A DNA stretch of 64,000 nt. Source: Wuchereria bancrofti (lineage: Eukaryota; Nematoda; Chromadorea; Rhabditida; Onchocercidae). This document shows positions 51,301 through 60,300 of this stretch, piece by piece (position 1 is the first letter of the stretch; every line of letters starts with the position of its first letter). The notes beneath the pieces are model-generated. The model made no database searches, was not told where the DNA came from, and saw only the letters and a list, made by a program, of their open reading frames with translations. The position numbers and the translations under genes are program-made. The stretch is from contig SSBO01000003.1 of the NCBI GenBank assembly GCA_005281725.1, forward strand, positions 8,974,479 to 9,038,478. Reading direction: 5' to 3'.

Positions 51301-54300
51301 TCTTTGATTCTTTTTTTTTTTTTGCAATTCAAATGAAAAATATTAAAAAATTTTTTTTCATAATAGATTTTCTTTTTTTCTAGGGTAAAACATATACATC
51401 AATGGAAGCAGTTGGAATGAGAGGAATAACAACAAATGCTTATCAAAAAACGACAATGACTGAAATGAAAAATTCAAAATTGGCTATCAATCAAAATAAT
51501 GATGAAACAGGAAAAGTTTCCGGATTAATAAAACCTAAAAATGGTAATGTGAAAGTAACGCGAAAAATTCCACCTACAACAACGATAGCATCAGGAGCTA
51601 CACGTGATACGATAAAGGTTTCAAAAAAAAAAAAAAATGATTTTATATTAACAAAATGAAATAATTTTAATCATTAAATTTTAATTTTTAATTCTTTTGC
51701 TTAAAAAGAAAAAAAAAAGTGAGATGACAATGAAGAAAGATGCTTTTAATTTCTTGGTCATTAATGCTTAAGTAACATTTGAAAAGCTATTCAATCTTCC
51801 GATTGTCAATAAAATTTCGTCCATTTTTCAAGCCTTTTTCATAATTGCTTCCTTATCCTATATTTTTAAGCTTTAAATAATTCTTTCATTTATTCTCTTC
51901 TATCTTTCTGTCTTTTCTTTTTTTTTCATTTAATTTTCTAAAATGAAATTAAAATTAAATTCATTGTAAGATATTATTTCATATTTCAATTATATTTCAT
52001 CATGTAATCCTGAGAAAAAGAAAAGCAAATTTTTTCAAAAAACAAATCGTATTAAAATATTAAATACTGCAACTTATTTATGAAAAGAAAAATTGAAAAA
52101 GAATTAGAAAGAAGAAATAAGTATGGATTGAAAAGATTAAATTTTGATAAATTAATTTTTCAAATACCTAAAATTAATTACTGTAATATTTTAACTGTAT
52201 TTTGTCGTATTAAAATTTTACGCATACAACAAAAACAAATTACAATTTTTCAGTACGAAATAAACCACCTGGTAGTTTAGTTGATTGACCGATCAGTCTT
52301 TTTCAGTTATTTAAATATCCACCTGCAGCAATTGAATAGCTTTAAATAATCCTTTTCTTATTTTCAATTCTGTAATTTCAAAATCACTTTGCAATTTTTA
52401 ATCCATTTTTAATCCATCAAGAATCAGTGATGTATATTATAAAATAAGATAATACTAATAATTCATTCAATTATTGTACAAATTTTACAAAATCACAACT
52501 GTTTTTAATTTAATTTAATTTAATTTTAATTACTAAATATACATATTTATTTATCCTGGAAAAGATTGAGTTGTTACATCAAAATTGACTTGCTTTTTTT
52601 TTTCGCAAAAATGAAAAAAATAAAGAGTTAGTTGATTGAATGCTAATCATTTCGTCATCTATTAAATTATTCCTGCTGAAAAAATTTAATCTTCCGAATT
52701 TTCAGTTCGTAAAAATAAGTCAGTATGGTTTTTACATTTGATCGATCAGATGTAAAATAATTAAATTAAATGTGTAAATTTTACAAAATCACAATTAGAT
52801 TAAAGTTTTTTGTTTAAATGACGAAATATAAGCATTATTATAAATGTTAAAAAAATAATCTTCTTCAAAACAAAAAAACAAAAATTAAATGATCAATCAG
52901 CTAATCAATCAATAAAGTCAGTCAACTAATATAATATAAATAAATATCGGAATTGGAATATTGAAATAAAACTAAGCATACACATTAATTTGATAGCAAT
53001 ACATTTATTTTTAATTTATATGCATCCTTTTTTTTTTCTCTTTTTCATCCTTTCATTCTTTGCCTTTTTTTTCCCCCCGATATTTGCCCATATTTTTCTT
53101 CCCTTTTTCCTTTCATTTCCCTTTTTTTCATTTTCAATACATACTATTTAACAATTTTTCAAAACATAAATACCTTCTTTTACATTTTTTTTCTTTTCCC
53201 ATAGTTTTTCTTTCTTTCTTTTTTTGCCTGCATCAGATATTTTCTTTTTTTACTTTGAATTATGATAAAACTTGAAATTATTTAATGAGAAATGAACTGA
53301 ATATGCAACTTAGAAAGAAGTTAATTTAAATTTATTTAAATTAAATTATGATTATTACCATTTAATTTACTATACTTCATATCAATATCAAATGATTTTT
53401 TTTTTTTTAGATTTTATTTCAGGATTAATTTATCTATACTACTATGTATATATGTTTATAAAGAAAAAGAATGAATTAATTGAACTTTAAAAATAAGTAT
53501 TCCTGATTTAAATATGGAAATTTTTTTGAAATAAAAATGAAAATTTTAAAAAATTACATGTTTCAATAAGGCTAATCATTGGTCATTTCGTAAAAATGGA
53601 CAGGTAAGCAAGCATATATAAATTAAAAGTGGTATAGAAAGGATGGAAAAATGGATTAAAATAGTAATGAATTTAAGTGAGAAGAAATTATAATGCTTAC
53701 CTGTCCATTTCTACGGAATGACCAATGAGTAGCCCTTTTGATAATACTACTTTTAGAAAGTGAAAATAGTTACAAAAAAGTTTCAAATTCATATATTAAT
53801 TTTATACTCTTATAATTGAGTACCATTAATTAATTAATTAATTAATTAATCAATTAACTTTTAAATAAGAATGACGAAAGTCTGCGAGAAAGAAAGCAAA
53901 ATTTTAAAAAAGTGAATTGAGATGGAATATTAAATTGTTGTTAAGAAATTATATTTTATTAGATAATATTTTTAAATTTCATTTAATTTCATTTTCACTA
54001 TTACATTCCATTTTAATATTTTCATTTATGCCATTATTTTATCAAATTTAGGTTTATTTTTTTACATTATTCTATTATTGGAATTCATATGATAAATGAT
54101 AATGCCAATTTTTCGCTTTGATTTTTTTTATTGCGATTTTAATTTTTTCTTTCTCTCACACTTCATTAATTATATTTCACATAAATTTCATCTGATCTTT
54201 TATAATTTAATTTCTTTTCATACTAAATTTTTTTCTTTTTTTTTTTCAACAATACATTATATATTTTGCATGCATTCAAATATGAATGAAATATCAAAAA

Positions 54301-57300
54301 TTATTTTCATTCATTGCTTTTTCATATTTCTTTATGTTTTCTGCTTTTTTCCTTTTTTTGATTTAAATTTTTATTATTTTATTAAATTTTAGTATTTCAT
54401 TAGAAAATTTTGAAATATAGACTAAAAGAGATAAAAAGGCTTTTTCATGCTTCGAATTTTTTCGTCCCTTTTTTTTTTGATTCAAATTCTTATTATTTTG
54501 TTAAATTTTAGTATTTAATTAGAAAATTTTGAAATAAATATAGACCAAAAGAGATAGAAAGGCTTTTTCATATTTCTTCCAATTTTTTCATTCCTTTTTT
54601 TTTTTTGATTTAAATCTTTATCATTTTATTAAATTTTGGTATTTAATTAGAAAATTTTGAAATAAATATCTAGTGAAAGAGATAGTAAGACTTTTTTATA
54701 TTTCTTTCCTTTTTTTTGATTTAAATTTTTTATCATTTTGTTAAATTCTGGTATTTAATTAAAAAATTTTGAAATAAATATAGACCAAAAGACTTTTTCA
54801 TACTTCTTCCAATTTTTTCGTTCCCTTTTTTCGATTTAAATTTTCATTATTTTGTTAAATTTTAGTATTTAATTAGAAAATTTTGACATAAATATAGATT
54901 AAAAGTACTAGAAAGAAGAAGGTATTAATTGGTAATGATTAAATTTTTAAACTAATATCACTAAGATAGAAGTGTTGTTTACAGGGTTTAGCTGTACGCG
55001 CAAGTGGTTTACCGCTTCAAAGTAGTTCATCATCATCATCCTGCTCAAATACCGCTTTGCAAGGAGTTAAACGAGCATCATCCAGTCGTACTCCTCAATC
55101 ATCTGGTGTCCAATTAAAACAATCAACAAATCTTGATCCTGTGAAAAATAAACGGTTAAAATTTCTATCTTACTAAATATGCATAAATTAATAATAAACA
55201 TAATAAATTTAAATTATTATATTTGCTAAAATTAAACTTTAATTATAGCATATGTATATTTGTATAATAAAAATTATAATTTTATATTTAACTGTTAGTT
55301 CTAATAAAAGTTATAGTTTATATTACAATAATAATTATATCATATGATATGATATAATATGATTGTAATATTTTGTTATCATTATATTTGTCAAAAATAG
55401 TATTTTTTAGTAGTATTTTTTAAGTTTAATATTTTTAATAGTTTTTTTTTAATAATTTATAAGTTTAATAGTTTAATATTATTTAGTAGTATTTTTTAAG
55501 TCGAATATTGAAATTGTTGTAAAAATGATATCAGATGGTTATCATAATATCATAGTATTACTACAATTATATTTATAACGTATCGTGTTTTATTCTTTAG
55601 GTAATACTATTATTTCATTGTAATAAAACTAAAATTTGATTACGTTATATGACGTAAATAAACGTCTACCTAAACGTCAAACTTTTTAGTTTACTTTTTT
55701 TATCCGCAACTATAATAACTACAATCACGTAGGAATATGAAATAATTTTAAATGATTCTCTCGAATTATTCATTAAATTGTTTCATTAATTAAAATAAAA
55801 TGAATTTTTAAAAAAAAAAATTGTATTAAGAAAATAAGCAAATGAATTAGAAATATGAATGGAAATTCTTAGCTAAAAATAAAGTTTAAACTTTCATTCG
55901 AAAATAATTTTATTATAATTTTAGAATTTGAATTAAGAATAAGTTTGAATTGAATAAAATAAGTTTGAATGAAAAGAAAAGCAAATTTTTGGAGAGAAAA
56001 TAAACAAATGAATAAATCTGTCAATTTTTCATTTCTATTTAGTACTAAAATTTTAGCAAAAAAAGAAAAAAAAAATTGGCAAATTTATTCATTTCAATTT
56101 TTTTTACCTTCATCTTATCAAATAACAGATGTGTCAAACGGATTAATAATAATTTTACATTTATTCTTCATTTTAAATTAATCCGATAAAGTGAAGAAAT
56201 GAAAGCATAAAGAAAATGATTTCAAATACTTAAATAATTTCTTTTAATCCATTTAAATTTATTCGTTTAATAAAAAGAATTGATGAATATTTCTTTTTTA
56301 TAGATTTTCAAAAAGTTCGGAAGAAGATTCGGCATATGCCGGTTTTGGTAGTTCATCGCCTCTTTCATCAGCCGAATCATCCTCAATGAGTCTCAATTCG
56401 GCATCATCAAAAAATTCAACCTCTAATTTAAATCATTCAAAAACTCGAACACTGTCAACGTTAACATTTCAACAACATAACACTATCGGTAATCATCATC
56501 ATCGTTTCAATAGTGGAACAATTCAACCACCATCAAGTCCACATGTAATTGTTATTTTAAATTATATATTAAAAATTTTTGTTAAATATTTTCTCTTTTT
56601 TTTTTAAACTGATTAAATCTTTATTATAATATTTTAATTTGGTGAAACTTTAATTGAAATGAATTAATCTTTAGTAAAAATGATAACTTTTAAATTGATA
56701 TATTTATAATTTATGATATAATTTGAAATTAATTTATAACATACACTTTATACTTTGAATATTTCGAACAAGAAAGGAAATAAATAAATAAAAAAGAAAT
56801 GAAAAAGATTGGTGAAATTTGTTATTATAGTAAAATTAAACAATAAGTAAATGTTAATTTTTTTTTTGTGACAATGATTTTTTTAAATAAAAAAAATTAC
56901 ATAAATATTAAGTAATTGAATTTTTGTTAGATCTAATTTGATATTTTTATTTTTTATAATTTAATATTATTCTACTGTTTTCGTCTTTTTATTCTTTTTA
57001 TTCAATTTAATCTAAAAATAAAAATTGAAAAGAATGACAAATGAGCAAATCGATAAGATTTGGCGCAAAATGATTGCATGAATGCTCTTTTGTTCAATAT
57101 TATTAGCTTATTTCATAATTTTTTTTTAAAACAATTTTACCAAATTCGTTGTTTTTGTTAAAAATTTTTTGTTTACTTAGTTTATTTCAATTATTTATGC
57201 ATATTAGTTTACATAATAAAATAATTTTGGAAATTCATAAATTTTGATCGTTTCATTTTTTTACTTTTTTTTTGTCCTTCAGTTTTGTTTACGAATAAAA

Positions 57301-60300
57301 GAACACTACAGCTAAGTAAATAAAAGTTGATTAATCCTAAATATATTTATTTTTCCTAAAATAGCTAAAAGATTCAGTCCTAAATTGGGATGATATAATC
57401 ATAAATGATAATGATATCAATGATAATGATTTTATCTTTCCATAGTAGTTCCATGCATGATAAAGTGTTGAAGATAGTAAACTTGTTCTTAACCTTTTAA
57501 AATAAGTTATTTTAAGAATTAAATTATTTTAATCCTTAATTTAAGTTTGAAGGAAGAATTTGAGATAATTAAGACCATTCATCTATTTAATTTTTTTTTT
57601 CAATAAACATTTTAATAATCGCAGAATGAAAGTTTAATTAATTACAGTTTTACTAGTCTATATTTGCACTGTAATAAAATATCTTATAATAGTAATTAAA
57701 AAAGAAATATTTTTTCAGTAAGAAGTAAATACATTCGGCTAATAATGTTTGATTGAATATTTGAACTTTGAACTCTTCCTTGTAATTTTATTTTTACCAT
57801 TAATAATAATTTCTGTCATAGCTAATTTCTTTTTTCATTTATTCCTCAATTCATCTCATCTTTTCACATTTTACATTTCATTTTACATGCTTTTAATATT
57901 TGATAAATGTAAACAAATTGAACAAAATATAGAAAATATAATGTGACAATGTGACAACCCAGCTATAATTAAATTTAAAAGTAAATTATATTAAGTGAAT
58001 GAAATTTTGTTATAAAAGAAAATCATCGCTTAAATATAGTACAAAAAAGTATGTATGTATTTTTAATTTTAAAATAAACTAAAATAATTGGAAATTAAAA
58101 TACAAAATCTGAATTATATTTTTTTAATATGATAATATAGCATATTTATCATTTCAATGATTATATGATAATGCTTACATATTAAACATAGTATAACAAA
58201 ATATGTATATAATTTAAAATAAAATAATTTGGAAATCAAAATAATAATTTAATAAATGTTTAATGATATTTAATTATATTTCTAATGTGATAATTCATCG
58301 TTAGTATTGAGTATACTACAAAAATTTAATTTAATTTAATTTAATTAGATTAATTATTATAAATTCATTTACATTTTATATAATTGCACTTTTTTTTTTT
58401 TTGAATTTCTTACAGGAATCAAAGCCAATCTTAGCTGTTAAAGGAATTACAGCACCAAAAGTTACACATTTAACATCACCATCAGGTAAACATACATCAT
58501 CATCATCATCATCACCTGTAACAACAACAATTCCTCAAAATTCACCTACCACAAATGAATCATTGCAATCAAAACAACTTTCATCCAGTTTAAATTCTGA
58601 ACAACAATCTGAGATTATCACCGCCACAACGATGACAACTTCAAATGCATCATCAATAATTGGAAATGCTCCATTAACACTTACAACAAGTAAAACAATC
58701 AAAAATGTTGCTCCATCACAAAGTCCAACAGTTGGTGTTGTAAGTCCAATGATGAGTCATCGTGTTATTAAATTACCACAAACAACTAATAGTATCATTG
58801 GTAATATTTTGTTTATTTTTTTTAAAAATTAACTTTAATTAAATTGAAAAAAAATGGCAATTTAGTGTTGCTCCATTTTAAAGTTTTAAAAATTTAATAA
58901 AAATATTTTTTGTTAAATGGGATTGTTTATTTTTTTTTTAGTGATATATAAATTAATGTATGATTCATTTTTCATATCATGATTTAACAATTAATTTATT
59001 TTACATGTTTTTTCTTTTTTTTTTTGATTGAAATATAATTTGTAATTGATAATTTTTAGATGGTGATAATCAAAGTGATTAATTAATAATTTTTAGATTT
59101 TTTTGTAATTAATAATTTTTAGATGGTGATAATCAAAGTGATTAATTAATAATTTTTAGATTTCTTTGTAATTAATAATTTTTAGATGGTGATAATCAAA
59201 GTGATTAATTAATAATTTTTAGATTTCTTTGTAATTAATAATTTTTAGATGGTGATAATCAAAGTGATTAATTAATAATTTTTAGATTTCTTTGTAATTA
59301 ATAATTTTTAGATGGTGATAATCAAAGTGATACATCAACAACATCAGGTAGCCGTGATTCTGATAATGCAAGTGTGATATATAATCCAATTGATGAAACA
59401 ATTTCATTAACAGATAATTCAAATACCAATCCTATCATTGCATTGGATAAAAAACCACCGTAAGTTTTAAAATATTTTAAATAAAAAATTGAAATGAGAT
59501 AATTGTATTTTATATATTCAATTTAATTTTTATTTTATTATAATATATTTATACATTATTATCATTGTATTATAACTAAAGATGAAAATGTTTTTAGGTA
59601 GTTTTAAATTATTTTAAATAAAAAATTAAAATGAGATAATTATATTTTATATATTCAGTTTAATTTCTATTTTATTATAATATATTATACATTATTATTG
59701 TACTATAAATAAAGATAAAAATGTTTTAGGTATAATTTAATCCCTTGTTGTTTACTCATTTTGTCTTATACAATTATAAATTTTTATTATATTTTATATA
59801 TTCAATTTAATTTTTATTTTATTATAACATATTTATACATTATTATTATTGTTATTGTATTATAAATAAAGCCGAAAATGTTTTTAGGTATAATTTAATT
59901 TCTTATTGTTTACTCATTTTATCTTATACAATTATATAATTTTTATTATATTTTATATATTCAATTTAATTTTTATTTTATTATAATATATTTATACATT
60001 ATTATTATTGTTATTATTATTACTATAACTAAAGCTGAAAATGTTTTTAGGTATAATTTAATTTCTTATTGTTTACTCATTTTATCATCCTCTTTTGTAC
60101 CTGTTATTATCATTTCATATTTACAGACCAATGCCACCTGTACGAACAAATAGTCGCTTGGAGACAACATTTGATTCTAATTGTAGCGTGACAACATCAG
60201 AAATTACCACTTCATCAAAGAGTAATCTTTCTACATTTTCCGGATCAGATCTTACTGAAATTCCACCAATGGAACCAATTGTACCATTGGTACCACCACC

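Larger units (their letters stand above)
51618..54984 (+). other. unc-53: unc-53 intron 10 (3.4 kb)
   Basis: Holds a diverged 296-bp duplication (AAATTTTACAAAATCACAA at 52480 and 52776), a long inverted repeat (53570-53734), a (TTAA)n run near 53825, and a five-copy 112-128 bp tandem repeat ending shortly before exon 11. Open frames at 52080-52280 and 54096-54392 are not recognisable proteins. Confidence 0.7.
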
